DNA from: Parietichytrium sp. I65-24A
Lineage: Eukaryota; Sar; Bigyra; Thraustochytrida; Thraustochytriidae
Assembly (NCBI GenBank): GCA_012862575.1
Contig: BLSF01000029.1
Span: forward strand, 310,001-374,000
DNA length: 64,000 nt
Direction: 5' to 3'
The notes under the pieces were generated by a model. The model worked only from the letters and a program-made list of their open reading frames with translations. It was not told where the DNA came from and searched no databases. Below are positions 30,501-40,516 of the stretch, in pieces (within the stretch, counting starts at the first letter, position 1; each line of letters starts with the position of its first letter). The translations under genes were made by a program, and so were the position numbers.

Positions 30501-31179
30501 TTCCGAAAGTTCGGTTCCCCACGCACTTGAAATTCTTGATCAGCATCTCTCCATAGGTGTTCGAAAAGGTGATACTTGAAGAGACCACAACTTCAAGACG
30601 ATATCCTTTGATTCTGTTCAGATCGAGCTCCATGTTCCCCACAGAGCCTCGAGAATTGTCTTGCATGAAGTGCTGTAAGGTGAGCGTCGTCCAGTCCGTA
30701 GAACTATCGAGAGACGGGGTCTCGAAGCCTACGTGGTATTCCAACATATCATATGATACGGTCTCGTTGTTCTCCTCTTCTATGAAGGTGAAGTTCAGAT
30801 CCGAGCCGTCCAAGAGAACAAGCTGAAAAGTCGAGGGGACGTCTGTTGGCACTGTGACCTTGTAGTCAATCGTAAACATATCTGCTTTCAAGCACGAAAT
30901 GAATTCGTCGTAAGTGTCCTCGTCAAGCAAAGAGAATTCCGCATATGCAACAGTGTCGCCAACCGACCCATCGACAAGTGTGAAGTTCATCAGGGTCACA
31001 AGGTCTTCGCCGGATTCATCTTCGATGTTGGTCACATTCGCACTGGATCCGTCCCCGTCACTTAAAATAAGGTGACTTCTCTCCACACTGTTGAAAGAGT
31101 CGAGAACAAAACTCAGCTCTGCAAGAGTTGGGGTGGCGAGGACAGCCAGGGAAGCAGCCGCCTGGATCAAGCCTCGCAT
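27553..31179 (-). CDS. class C (GABA-B-like) 7TM receptor with jelly-roll/PAN/LRR-like ectodomain
   Basis: 1208 aa, intronless. The upstream TTG-initiated frame is ignored; the ATG at 31179 gives a signal peptide (MRGLIQAAASLAVLATPT). The ectodomain has two repeats ending in similar IKNFKCV / ISNFRAV strands (about 20-220 and 240-430), whose W(T/K)T(L/V)xL and LGNxxFD signatures resemble CBM11/CIA30 jelly-rolls. Next are a PAN-like unit (CCEKCYNNADCVYY, about 453-490), a Cys-rich linker, a short leucine-rich segment (about 545-610), a second PAN-like unit (CGELCYRTKGCMYF, about 690-735) and a Calx-beta-like strand region (about 773-846). Seven helices (about 885-1150) match PF00003-type class C receptors: RHPVIMASQSKFLACIAIGI and GKYVAVAMFSNLQVLALGVP. 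There is no Venus flytrap module. Short cytosolic tail. G-protein coupling is expected from the family only. Confidence 0.88.
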   Translation of the reverse strand: MRGLIQAAASLAVLATPTLAELSFVLDSFNSVERSHLILSDGDGSSANVTNIEDESGEDLVTLMNFTLVDGSVGDTVAYAEFSLLDEDTYDEFISCLKADMFTIDYKVTVPTDVPSTFQLVLLDGSDLNFTFIEEENNETVSYDMLEYHVGFETPSLDSSTDWTTLTLQHFMQDNSRGSVGNMELDLNRIKGYRLEVVVSSSITFSNTYGEMLIKNFKCVGNRTFGSHLSYLDMEYGITKYAQDTSVSSKLKFTEWANGTEGLDSPVLQIDYAVKQVQNWGGLTSFWRSESEPRYFNLSEASHIVFDYNNLVAQTLPWRGQLRLILAESSDCDIECGVKENDELYFTFIQILDDTPGWKTVILPLQGGPDSSDPFYLTGWTGSLGNRQFDKDHIQSFSLEFNIDSQGSIGDITKGTLLISNFRAVKASEVANMESESAEYCVEEPYIALSGYSRKIEFAYLTCCEKCYNNADCVYYQTNERDCMLYFDIHTSQVSLRTFKHERLVHGYMNDPAKLGSACGEDAMCTCSGTTIDCSSNGDMFTLPYFNSSSEQEASAETLILRNTSKLAFIGAKQVHSLQGLKTLDMTDSSAVYISHVGLPDSLEILDVDLNIVQNVALDTPGKKDFSDVCCNREESKLKNSDGDSLYFCSMVDDSEVCADCEFLVDVDYFDESLPLAVIKKSSSLFGDAALSHQNCGELCYRTKGCMYFSFDNRSSLSESVCYLRETDDGEEAASEYISGYVSRTRALYFNATISLVETSITSPSPLTSFETSYSLKLNAKPKRGAVWITPSAEFKVSTDATIEFFPEKVVIYPEEWEDEHVVKVTIVHSGQTGNSTAVLSHAVESCDEAFTLNEDQNTWLETEFLVFFEDPPHDYSRSPGVQLACRVLFGINFTMALGFLVWTLAQRRHPVIMASQSKFLACIAIGIMVSSSSILAITADDSGDTEGLSYTMQYGPANSACMLIVWLYSIGFVLTMSPLFAKSWRLKKLINRKDLKRVSVSNWHVLRIILALVIVDVAIITAWSAASPLKYHRIVSSHDNTLVVSYGTCRSDTDSTPYIVLIAMFHLSVLAYGNIICYQIKNLATTVLSEGKYVAVAMFSNLQVLALGVPLLIIVSSDPISSTFVRSSIIFLNDASCLLLIFLPKVYAVYSGVDSAEILESLKKNSKSGGTVHPQKPDENTLMSMNGPKSTTSSIPPPRKSSEKPSN

Positions 31180-31380
31180 GGTGCTCGACCGCACACGTGC
31201 CAATGAAGTCCCAAGTCGTTATTCAACTGAAGTTCGTTGCTCCGCTCTTTCGCAGTTCTAAATGTGTCGCGTCTGATGATCTTTGCAGGTCTGTTCCGGT
31301 GGCGCAGGAAGCAGATGTCTTTCAATTTTGCGTTTGCCGTTTCTGCAATGTAAATGGTGGGTTTGAACACAGCTTTGGGG

Positions 31381-31387
31381 TATATAT
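31381..31387 (-). promoter_or_regulatory. candidate TATA box of the class C receptor gene
   Basis: TATATAT in a GC-richer setting, about 200 nt upstream of the ATG at 31179 on the minus strand. Confidence 0.35.
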
Positions 31388-32501
31388 GGAACATGGGACA
31401 TTAAAGAAAGAGCGAAGAAGAAGTATTGCAAACGACGGGACATTGAAGCGTTTGTGAGACTTCTCCTCCAACGACCTGTGTTGGAATTTGCCGTCCAAAG
31501 TCAAAGTCTGGCCTGAAGAAATGAAAGGAGCGAGCCTTGTTGTTGAACCTTTCCTTGTGCTGACGATTTACATATCAGTACTCACATGCGTTATCATGAT
31601 TATGCTTGGCTCTCGTCGCATTCACACTCACAATCAGTTTGCCTCACAACCTCCCTGACCGTTGAGAGCAAGGGGGGTGTCGCTCCTTCACAGTCAGCCT
31701 CCATTCGGTTGTCAAGCTAATTGTTCGCACAACAAAGTGCATAATTCGGATTATTCGATGTAGGCGCACCCGAGAGTCTCGCATGATTATCGTGCGTAAT
31801 AATTGAATTCTGAATTGTCTTCGATCATTCTTTTTTCGTTTGGCTCCAGAGCCTCGAGACGAATGGGAGGGCGAGGGAATGGGGGAAAGGAAGACGGAGG
31901 GAGATAGGGTTAGTTCCTCTTTCTGAGGACAACGGCAAATAATTCCCTCCATGTTTGCAATTGCCCTCCAAGGTTTTTCAAAGATGAGTCGGGGTGGTTG
32001 AAACCCATCTCGGTCTCATTTTCTTTCCAGTTCAGTTCGACGTGTGGTTTTGTTGATTTTTGCATACAGGGGCGTTTTGTTCAAGCAGCAATTGCCTGTC
32101 ATCATATCATCCATCACTCTGCTTCCTCTCCCGGGGGCAAAAGTGCGACACTAAATTTCACACGGCTCTCATACGATCGTTTGCCACGCTAGAGGGTTTT
32201 TCTCCCTTGTACTGACTGTGACCGTGAGGATATCTATGTCAACCCAACCCTGGAGGGCGAATGAACCGTTGCGCGTCGGAATCACAGTACAAGGTGCACT
32301 CTAGCCGGACTTTTCTTGGTTGTGTTGACATGAGTTGATGTGTATGTACCGGTATTTACTGCACTATAATAGAATCATTGTTACGAGCGCCTGCGCCAGT
32401 TCGCTAGCCTTGAAAAATCTGGACATTGCAGACATCGCCCAACATTGGAGGAGGATCGCCTTGCGTCACCTTGCGTCACGATGCCAGCTTCTTCCATCTT
32501 G

Positions 32502-32536
32502 CTCTTCCTCTTCCTCTTCCTCTTCCTCTTCCTCTT
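32502..32536. repeat. (CTCTTC)n microsatellite
   Basis: About six CTCTTC hexamers; read on the plus strand they give a poly-Ser stretch in a spurious open frame. Confidence 0.9.
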
Positions 32537-34200
32537 TGAAACGGCAACTCGTGGGCGATCATGATGTGCGACACGGCCTCTCGGCGATGCGGTGGCTTGG
32601 ACTTCGAGTTGCCAGTACCGCGAGAATTGCTAGTGGCCTACCGGCATCTACCCGCCGTGGCAACGGAAAGATATGGAGAGAGCTCAAACAATCTCAAACA
32701 TATTCAAACATCCACAGATGTTTTACAGATAGCACAATTTGTTTGTTGGCATGGATGAACGTGGCCTAAGGCCACCGAAGACGTGGGTCATTCGGATGAT
32801 TCATACACGAAGTGAAAGTTTACTAATTTTACCATACTAATAGTAGTACCTAAGAAAGTGAACGGTTGGACTCGCTTGTGAGCTGGTCTAACTCAAATTG
32901 AAATCAACAAAGAAGAAACCCAAAACCTCGCTCACGTCGAGGCTTCCCAGCTCCCTCTTTTGGAGCCGTTAGCTCCCATGTTAACCTCAGAAGCTCAGAA
33001 GCTCAGAGGCTCTCAACGCTCAAAAGCAAAGTCCATGTTTTAATTCGAACTGAGTGCTCTGCGCAAACACACTGGGAACGAACAAGTTTACACGAAATTG
33101 CGACCGCAGCGCGCCATCTTTCGTGCCCGACGGAGTGAACGAGGAGCTCAGTAAATCAATCACACTCAGTGAACGAAGACGTTATTGAGACGGGAGCATG
33201 GAAACGAGAAAAGATCTTTGCACAACCCGTTGCCGTCCATATTCGCCGGCGGCTCAAAGGGAATCAATGGGAAGGCTTTGCGTCTATGTTTATTAGTTTT
33301 AGTTTTAGTTTATTTCACAGTCGTACCCAAAATTTCAGCGGAAGCGAACGACAGTGAGCAGCTGTAATCCCTGCTTTGTGGGGTGCGCAAAATGTGGCAA
33401 ACTACCTTACCTCTTCTCATTTCTCATTTTCGTTTTGACCACGTCTACTTTTCTTTTTCTCTTCTTCTTTTCTTCAGTTTTCTTTTCGCGAAAGTAAAAT
33501 AGACTTCGAGCCACCCTTTCTCTCTGACATCGCAGCACTTCTGCTCGGACCGACGAACGCTCGTAGACAGTGAAGTGGAAGGCAGGTGGGCCACGAATCA
33601 CAAACGCTCGCAAACGAACGCTGTCAAAAGTAAGCTTTCTGATGACTAAAGTGGATCGCACTTGGCTTGCCGGACTGGAAACAGTTGGCGCGGTTGTCTT
33701 TCGACATCTTTCGACAGTGGCTGGCACAAAGAGGGTGATATGGTTTACGGTAAGCGCAGCAGTTGGACAACCAACCTTGCCAACGTTTGCGCGAATGATG
33801 GGAGTTTGCAATGACTTTCCAGATGTTTGCGATGAAGAGGGCGAAATCTGCGAAATCAAAGCAGCTGCTTGATGAAAAAGGGCGAGAGAGTGTTGCAAGT
33901 TATTGTTGTATTTGGAAAAGCGAGTTCTTGGTTGTGGGGGAAAGAATGCCGCTTTGACAGGCAAGTGGAGACGTGGGATGGAAAATCGAAGGGAGTTGGG
34001 GAAGAAGATCCGGGCATATAGACCACCCGGGTCGCTGCCGGACAAAAAACCTTGGGACAAGTGCCCATGAGAGCAGAAGCCGGGAGAGCAGAACTTGTAC
34101 GAAGACAGAGAAAAAAAGAATGAAGACGAGGACAACGGAATTGACAGCTTTGAAATTTACAACGAGCAAATAAGACACTAAAACAAAGGGAAGACACTAA

Positions 34201-35382
34201 TCAAATCGAGTCTCCGTGAACTCTGAACGAACTGTTATCCTGGTAATCAGAGCGCTCAGCGTAGTTTGTCGCCGTTCGAGCAGTGTACCCTTTAGAGCCC
34301 TTAGAGTCGTTACCGAGCATCGAGCTTGTCACAATGGACTTTTCAGTTTTCAAGCGTCTGACAACGTTGCGAGCGTTCCTGTAGCAATATACGGTCACGG
34401 AGCAAATTGTCAAGTTTGCGAAGAAGGTGCTCAGGTCGTTCAAGATCACAATTAGAGCAAAATCTCCCGGTCCGGTGTACTGCTTCCAGCCTTTAATATT
34501 AAGAACTGCGTAGCCCGCTCCAGCTAGGACAACAAGGAGAATGCAAAGACTGGTGATGAGGGCAGTGCGCTTGATCAATAACAGGATTTCGCGGTAGCGA
34601 TTGTCCTTCTTCGCGCTTGTGTCCGTGTCTGACTGCAACCCTGAGACAGCTCGGAGGAGGGAGGACATTTTGTGTTGCCCAAAGAGGAAAACAATGCCGG
34701 TGAAAATAAAAAATGGTGAAGCCGCGAGAGCCGTCAAGTCCGGGTGGTTGGTGGCCATGAGAATGACAACCATAATGGTGAAAAGAACTTCGAACACATA
34801 GCACAAGATTCGGTACCAACTGAGTTTGTTGTGCATGACCTTGCGGATTCTTGCGGAACTTCCTGCGATCTCAATCCACATGACGCCAATGTTGAGAGCA
34901 CACAGAGTTGTGAAGAGCATGCACAGGGTTCCGAAAACGCGATTAAAGGGCGTGAGCTGATGAAACTTTTTCACGTAATTGTCCTGGAACTGCAGATCAT
35001 TTCTGTCCGGGGAGATTGCCGACAGGAGGATTATGACTTTCCATCCGAGGAAGGAGAAGAGACCGCAGTTGGCCAGTATCAGTGTCACGTTGCTCGCGGA
35101 GAAGAACCTGGATTCGGGATTGCGATGAATGACGAGCAAGATCAAAAGCCACACACCTGCGATCAGCCCCACTGCTGACATGAGTATCCCCAAACCCGCG
35201 AATAAGATCGACAGATACGTTTGTGGGCCAAAATCCATGCATTCAGGCCCTTCCCATCCGTACCACCTGTTGCACCCGCACACAGGCTCTGCCCAGGTCA
35301 CATTCGCGTAGCAAATTTCGCTCCCGGGGCAGTCAAAGTCATCGGAGCACGGGATCGCCGCGCTGGAATTGCTCGAGTTCAT
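34201..35382 (-). CDS. EGF-headed seven-transmembrane protein A
   Basis: 393 aa, intronless, family not recognised. The extracellular N-terminus has six Cys (12, 18, 24, 35, 37, 48) in an EGF-like pattern ending CGCNRWYGWEGPEC, plus the sequon NVT. Seven hydrophobic segments follow at about 57-85, 98-122, 148-172, 188-210, 217-235, 270-295 and 308-334, then a 55-residue Ser/Thr/Tyr-rich tail. Loop 1 contains RFFSASNVTLIL; loop 2 SPDRNDLQFQDNYVKK; the third cytosolic loop SDTDTSAKKD precedes REILLLIKRTAL. No signal peptide; helix 1 would insert the N-terminus outside. No DRY, NPxxY or class C signature, so it is not an evident member of the classical GPCR classes. The gene at 38062 is a close paralogue in the same orientation. 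A sensor or receptor role is inference. Confidence 0.85.
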   Translation of the reverse strand: MNSSNSSAAIPCSDDFDCPGSEICYANVTWAEPVCGCNRWYGWEGPECMDFGPQTYLSILFAGLGILMSAVGLIAGVWLLILLVIHRNPESRFFSASNVTLILANCGLFSFLGWKVIILLSAISPDRNDLQFQDNYVKKFHQLTPFNRVFGTLCMLFTTLCALNIGVMWIEIAGSSARIRKVMHNKLSWYRILCYVFEVLFTIMVVILMATNHPDLTALAASPFFIFTGIVFLFGQHKMSSLLRAVSGLQSDTDTSAKKDNRYREILLLIKRTALITSLCILLVVLAGAGYAVLNIKGWKQYTGPGDFALIVILNDLSTFFANLTICSVTVYCYRNARNVVRRLKTEKSIVTSSMLGNDSKGSKGYTARTATNYAERSDYQDNSSFRVHGDSI

Positions 35383-38061
35383 ACCGTCACTGCTTCGATT
35401 GCAACCACCACTCCCACGAAAGCAAACCGCCGCTGCCTCTTCCGATTCTTACAACGGCGCCTGCGTTCCAAAACCAGCCGACCCGCAAATTCGCTCTCGT
35501 CAGCGCACAAGAGCAACGCGCCTTGGCGCACTATACAGCAGCTCGCGCTTAAAGTCGTCGTCGACGAAACGGAGCGCTGTCGCGCTAAGTAACTCTGGCG
35601 GGCGGGGTCAGCGCTTGCGCTCCTGCTTGGCTGTGGAGTGGGCAAAGCAAAGCTCAGCTCTTCAGAATCCGAAACCACAAGCGCAACAGCAGAAAATGGA
35701 ATGTGTTGGGCAGGTGAGAGAAAGCAAAGGCAGACAGCAGACAGCTGTGACAGCGTCAACATGAAAGAAAGCCTTCAGTGGATGGGGATGGAGAGAGAGA
35801 AGGTAGTGAATAGGCTCCAATCCTTAGCAATCACTGACCATTGGCCATCCCATCGCATTGCATCGCTGACCAGTGCGCACTGCACTGGCAGGTGAGACAT
35901 CTCTGTTCTCTGTGTTTTGTACATACTCCCATAGTGGCCTTCACCTAGAGCCCGCAACGCGACTTTACTGTCAGTACTCTCAATGTAGCGTGCTCACTGT
36001 CAATCAACAGATAAATCGATGGAAGATGAGCATGGTGCACACGAGGAGCAAGCCATAACTTTGCGTAAGCTTTCCGCCGGTCCCTGTAATGAATGGAAGG
36101 CCTTCGCTTGGGACCAGAATTCAAAGAAATTAATTTACTGTTTTAACGAACAGAGTGCAAGAATAGAGGTGAGGAGTGAGAGTGTGAGTCAGTACCGGTG
36201 TGGTATGATATGGTATAGAGAGAGGAGGATTGCTCCCTGCAAGCCCTAGGCTTAATCCCTGCAGAGATTCCCCCCTGCAACCCTGTATTGGTAATTCGAT
36301 GTAATTCGTGTAATTCCGAGTGCGATTCGATTGCCGAATTGGACACCACGCTCTCGCCGACAGGATGTGCAACAGCACAAAATTTTCTCATTGTTTCCAT
36401 GCATTGGCCATACACAATACACAAAGAAGGAAGGATTCACAGCATCAATAACAATTCTTCTTGAGCAACCTGACAAGAAGGCAGAACGGGGTGGCCTTTG
36501 CATGCCTTTGCTATCCTTTGCTTTCCAAATATCCACGCTTCGAAAGTTCTTGGCACTAGCTCATACTAGCTCACTAACTCACAAACTCGGTAGCCGATTG
36601 GCTTATTGGCTGAGGGCCAAAGACAACCAAGGTCAAAGCTCAACGAAGCCCTTGCTTAGCCACAATTTTCAAAATTCAACTTTCATTCCTTTTCTTTTGT
36701 GCCTGGGACAAGGGTTCTTACAATTAGTACACTCATTGGTCAGCAAGGCGAATGGAGATGTCAGGTTTACTGCACAAGATTCGAGTTTCGTGTTGTCGAG
36801 GATCTATGTCGCCCATACCTGGGCGCATTGCCTGCCAAAGCTTCGGCGGCGTTTGCACGGTGGACCTGCATGAGAAGAATGAAGAGTGAAGAAAATATTC
36901 AATGAAGAATATGTTGAACTGCGAGAGGTACAGTTATAAAAAAATTGCATTGACGAATCGTGACTAATTTTTCATCTTGGATTCGTTTTTGGCGTTGGAT
37001 CACGTTGGACTATGGAAAAGATGGTTTGCACTCAGGCTGCATACAACACACCGGAAGGAAGATTCGTCCAAGGTCTCCTTGAGTCCTTGAGTACTAGCTA
37101 GTACCGCGATTCACTTGCCGTTTCAGCTTTCAAGTCGTGAGCGTCGGGAGTACCAATGTTCCCTCGTGGCGTCGCAGTTTCACCAGTCGCTCTTGGAGAG
37201 TTCAAGTTTTGAGCCCGCCCAAACAAGACTTGTCCTGAAACACCATCAACAGTCGAGAGCGGCGAAGGTGAGTGTCTATTGTCTTGGTTGAAAGCTTTGC
37301 AACAACCTCAGCGTTTGCTTTGAACCAATCTCAGATTTCATGCGCGCACATTTCACAAAGCTGCAGGTAATCGAGTAGTCAATGCCAGTACTGATACTAG
37401 TACCCACTCTTGAGCGAGTTGAGACGAAAAAGCTGAGAAGATTCTGCACACAGCTAACAAAACTGCGACCTGGACTAAGAGGGGGAACAAATGCCTCGAA
37501 CGTCGGGTTGACAAGGTCGCATCCTGTCAGTGGAACCTCGGTGCAGCACCAAAGCTAGCGCTCCGGAAGACCAAAAGCTAGGTGGTATGCTCTGGCATGG
37601 AAAGGAAAGACAAATCCAAGCACGCGACACCTTTTACTCCAAGCACGCACACTGGCAACAGTTTTGGTATTACAATGCCATAACACTGTTACTTGTAATG
37701 GTAGCAAATTACCTTCACTGTGCCACCAGAACAAGAGACACCTGTGCACACAATTGTGCGAGTGAAGACTGAGTGAAGAGTGCCCTGCGACTACTGCGAC
37801 GAGTGCGAAGCTAGGCCTCAAGCCCACTCGCTTTGGGTTTGCGTCGCGTCTCTCAGGGTCCCTAAGTCGAGTGACGGAGTTCCTGGCTGATGCAACAAGT
37901 CTTGTATTCGCAACCGTCGGACCTCGAAAAGAGGTCCCTGAGATCCCAGAGGATCCCATTTAAAAATACTCGGCCCTCTGAAGACTCCCACGTCCATTTG
38001 AGATTGTTATCGTGGGTTGGGCGATCCGTGATACACGATGATGATGCATATTTGAAAAAAC
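35383..38061. other. spacer between the two EGF-7TM genes
   Basis: 2.7 kb between tandem paralogues. Near its right end lies the older copy of a duplicated gene end (see 37976-38125). It also carries GTACTAGCTAGTAC (37091-37104) and ATACTAGTAC (37394-37403). No further gene recognised. Confidence 0.5.
37091..37104. promoter_or_regulatory. GTACTAGCTAGTAC 14-bp palindrome
   Basis: Perfect 14-bp palindrome, an extended variant of GTACTAGTAC, in the upstream region of EGF-7TM gene A. Function unknown. Confidence 0.25.
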
Positions 38062-38125
38062 TCAGCACTCTGAAGACTCCCACTTCCATTTGAGATTTGT
38101 AGTCGTGGGTTGGGCGATTAGTGAA
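37976..38125. repeat. tandem duplication spanning the 3' end of EGF-7TM gene B
   Basis: About 57 nt starting CTCTGAAGACTCCCAC occurs at 37976-38032 and again at 38068-38125, period 92-93 nt, with a few substitutions and one 1-nt indel. The right copy encodes the last residues of gene B (NLKWKWESSEC); the left copy would encode NLKWTWESSEG. Confidence 0.9.
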
Positions 38126-39282
38126 GAGCTCGTGTACTCAGGTCTGTTCCGCGAGTTGTCTCTTGAGCTTGGTTCGTTTCTCGGAAGCTCATAAGCGAGC
38201 CGTTTCAACACGTTTCGGCCGTTGACAAAGCAGTAAACCGTGATGCTGCTAATAGTAAGGTTCGCGAAGAAGATGGAGATATCGTTGTAGACGGCGATGC
38301 TTGCCAATTGCCCAGGCCCGATAAACTCGTTGGTTCCCTGAATGTTGAGCGCTGCGCAAGCCACCCCGAACCCGACAACACAAAAGATGCATAGACTTGT
38401 TGCCAGAGCGGTTCTCCGGATGAGAAGCAGGATGTCATAGTACACGTTTTCGCTCGCGGATCCGCTGGTGTCTGTTTCCGACAGATAGCCTGCCGCTGTT
38501 TTGAGAAGCTTGGACATCTTCCACTGCCCGAACAAAAATACGAGCCCTGTGAAGAAAAAAAATGGCGAGGCCACCAGCGCAGTGTAGTCGGGCTTGTTGC
38601 TCGCCATGAGCGCGATAATTAATATTGAGAACAGGAACTCCAAAGAGAAGCAAGTGACTCTGTACCAGCTAAAGGATCTCTGCATTACCCTCTTGATTCT
38701 TGAGGAACTATTCGCGACTTCGATCCACATCACTCCGATATTCAGCGTGGCCATCGTCGCGAAAAACATACAAAGCGAGCCAAACACACGGCTCAATGGC
38801 GCGAGTTGGTGGTATTTTTTCACAAAATTGTCCTGGTATTGGAGATCGCCTCTGTCTGGAGAAGTCGTCGAAAGCAGCGCGATTAGTTTCCAACCAAAAA
38901 AGGAAAGATTCCCTGCGAGAGTCAAAATCAATGTCACATTACTGGCGCTGAAGAAGTTCTCCTTCCGGTCACGCTTCCTGACTAGCATCGTCAAGACCCA
39001 GCCTCCCGCTCCGGCTCCAGCTGTAGATAAAAGGAGGCCAAGAATCGCGAATGTGATGGAAAAGTAAGTTTGTGCACCAAAGTCTTGGCAGTCCGCGCCT
39101 TCCCAGCCAAACCACTTATTGCACCCGCAAACATCTTCTTCCCAGGTCACATTCACGTAGCAAATCTGGCTTGCGGGGCAGTCAAAGTCATTGCCGCATG
39201 CTACGCGCGTAGTCTCAGTTCCGTTCTCCATGGCAACTTCACGCGTGGATGCTTTCCCACCAGTTTCGGGTCTGGGGCCCAT
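38062..39282 (-). CDS. EGF-headed seven-transmembrane protein B
   Basis: 406 aa, intronless; tandem paralogue of protein A. Its six N-terminal Cys (29, 35, 41, 52, 54, 65) have exactly the same spacing (6, 6, 11, 2, 11), ending CGCNKWFGWEGADC, with a conserved NVT sequon. The seven helices and loops align along their length: FFSASNVTLIL, SPDRGDLQYQDNFVKK, LNIGVMWIE, ASPFFFFTGLVFLFG, SETDTS, ILLLIRRTAL and FFANLTISSITVYC are shared or nearly so. The N-terminus is 17 residues longer and the cytosolic tails differ. The tail ends in a duplicated segment, so the stop codon position may be recent. Role unknown; a surface sensor is plausible. Confidence 0.85.
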   Translation of the reverse strand: MGPRPETGGKASTREVAMENGTETTRVACGNDFDCPASQICYVNVTWEEDVCGCNKWFGWEGADCQDFGAQTYFSITFAILGLLLSTAGAGAGGWVLTMLVRKRDRKENFFSASNVTLILTLAGNLSFFGWKLIALLSTTSPDRGDLQYQDNFVKKYHQLAPLSRVFGSLCMFFATMATLNIGVMWIEVANSSSRIKRVMQRSFSWYRVTCFSLEFLFSILIIALMASNKPDYTALVASPFFFFTGLVFLFGQWKMSKLLKTAAGYLSETDTSGSASENVYYDILLLIRRTALATSLCIFCVVGFGVACAALNIQGTNEFIGPGQLASIAVYNDISIFFANLTISSITVYCFVNGRNVLKRLAYELPRNEPSSRDNSRNRPEYTSSSLIAQPTTTNLKWKWESSEC

Positions 39283-40516
39283 TCGCTTACCTCACAGCGT
39301 CCGTTTCCTTCCAGGATATAAGAAGCAAGGAACGATAGAAATTCTCAAAGCACCCAGCTTCCATGTGTTTGGAACAACATCACCCGTTAACAGAATTTGC
39401 AAAACTACTATTCCAACGGCGAGTCCCTGGAACGCGAGTATGCACATTACTGGCTCCGTTATCGAAGGCATTGAAACGTATTTAGGTCGGTCAACCCAAG
39501 AGAGGCATACGTCACTCAAGTGCCTCACGATGTGGACCCGTTTGGATGCAATGAGAGAGTTAAGTTAATTCACCGCGTTCCAATGTTCAGTTACAGGTGT
39601 GTCGTGTCATGTGATTGCCATCTGCACCCACCAAATCATACCAGGGCGGTCGGTCAGAGGAACGGTATTGTGCCTTTGCGGTTTTTCGCAATCTCGCTTC
39701 GCCTTTTGCAAACCGGAACCTGAATACTGTGCATACGTACTAGAAACATGAATATTTGGCCCCGGATTGAAACATGTGATGTCGCAAACTCGGAAAATTC
39801 GCTGCTTTCGTCCGTCTGCCTCTCTTTCAGTCTATACACACGGATCCCTCTTCCCTTCCATCATGAAGGCCGACAAGGGAAACAAACTCTGAGTAAGTAT
39901 TTTTTTCCCCCTCCAACGACATTTGCCTTTTGAAAAGTATCGCAGTCTCTCATCTAACATTAAGTCGATGTTATGCCAGCAAACTAACTGCCAGAGACTG
40001 CAGCACAGCTACGGCTTCGCTCACAGAGTCTCTTTCCTTGGGGCCACACCTCTTCGCAAAGTTTTGCGTTGCAATGCGGCCACAAATGATAAGTTAACTC
40101 CAAGATTGAGAATGTCCCAACTGATCTGCACTTGGGTCTCCTTCGACGGTGTGCACATGGGTGCATTCATTCTTACCGTTTTACGATAATCGTAGATAGC
40201 CAAATATTGTGACTACAACGATATTAAGCCTCGCAATACAGTAGCAACCGTGAAGCAAATTTTTGTAGATATTTAACCTGCATTTTGCAGGTGTAGAGGA
40301 TAGTTAACACTGAGATAAGTGATCGCGGTAAGAAGAGGCGAAAGACGTGGGGAAGGAGGAAAAAAATAGGAAAGATATATTCGGGAGGACACTATGACAC
40401 GGGACAGTACAGTACATTCCATACATTCCGTACATTTCGTACATCGCAGAAAGCAGCGCAAGTGTGGGGAACGTCGCACATTGAAAGGAAAGAGAAGGGT
40501 GGACTAGAAGCGCAGT
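39283..40516. other. divergent spacer between EGF-7TM B and the PBP-like gene
   Basis: 1.2 kb between starts of divergent genes. AT-rich tracts and a short CATTCCGTACATT-type repeat near 40410-40445. No gene recognised. Confidence 0.5.

Larger units (their letters stand above)
31180..34200. other. 3-kb spacer upstream of the class C receptor
   Basis: Tandem-gene spacer: promoter of the receptor gene and 3' side of the EGF-7TM gene. Contains a TATATAT candidate (31381-31387), one AGTACTCAC motif (31577-31585) and a CT-rich hexamer repeat (32502-32536). A 240-codon frame at 33407-34135 has no ATG near its start and low-complexity ends. Nothing else recognised. Confidence 0.5.

Noticed and set aside
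32335-32769. 144-codon frame with a poly-Ser stretch
   Set aside because: The Ser run comes from the CTCTTC repeat; the remainder has no conserved look.
33407-34135. 242-codon open frame on the minus strand
   Set aside because: Starts at TTG, has no ATG near its beginning, and is Ser/Phe-rich at one end and Lys/Arg-rich at the other; no motif or splice context.
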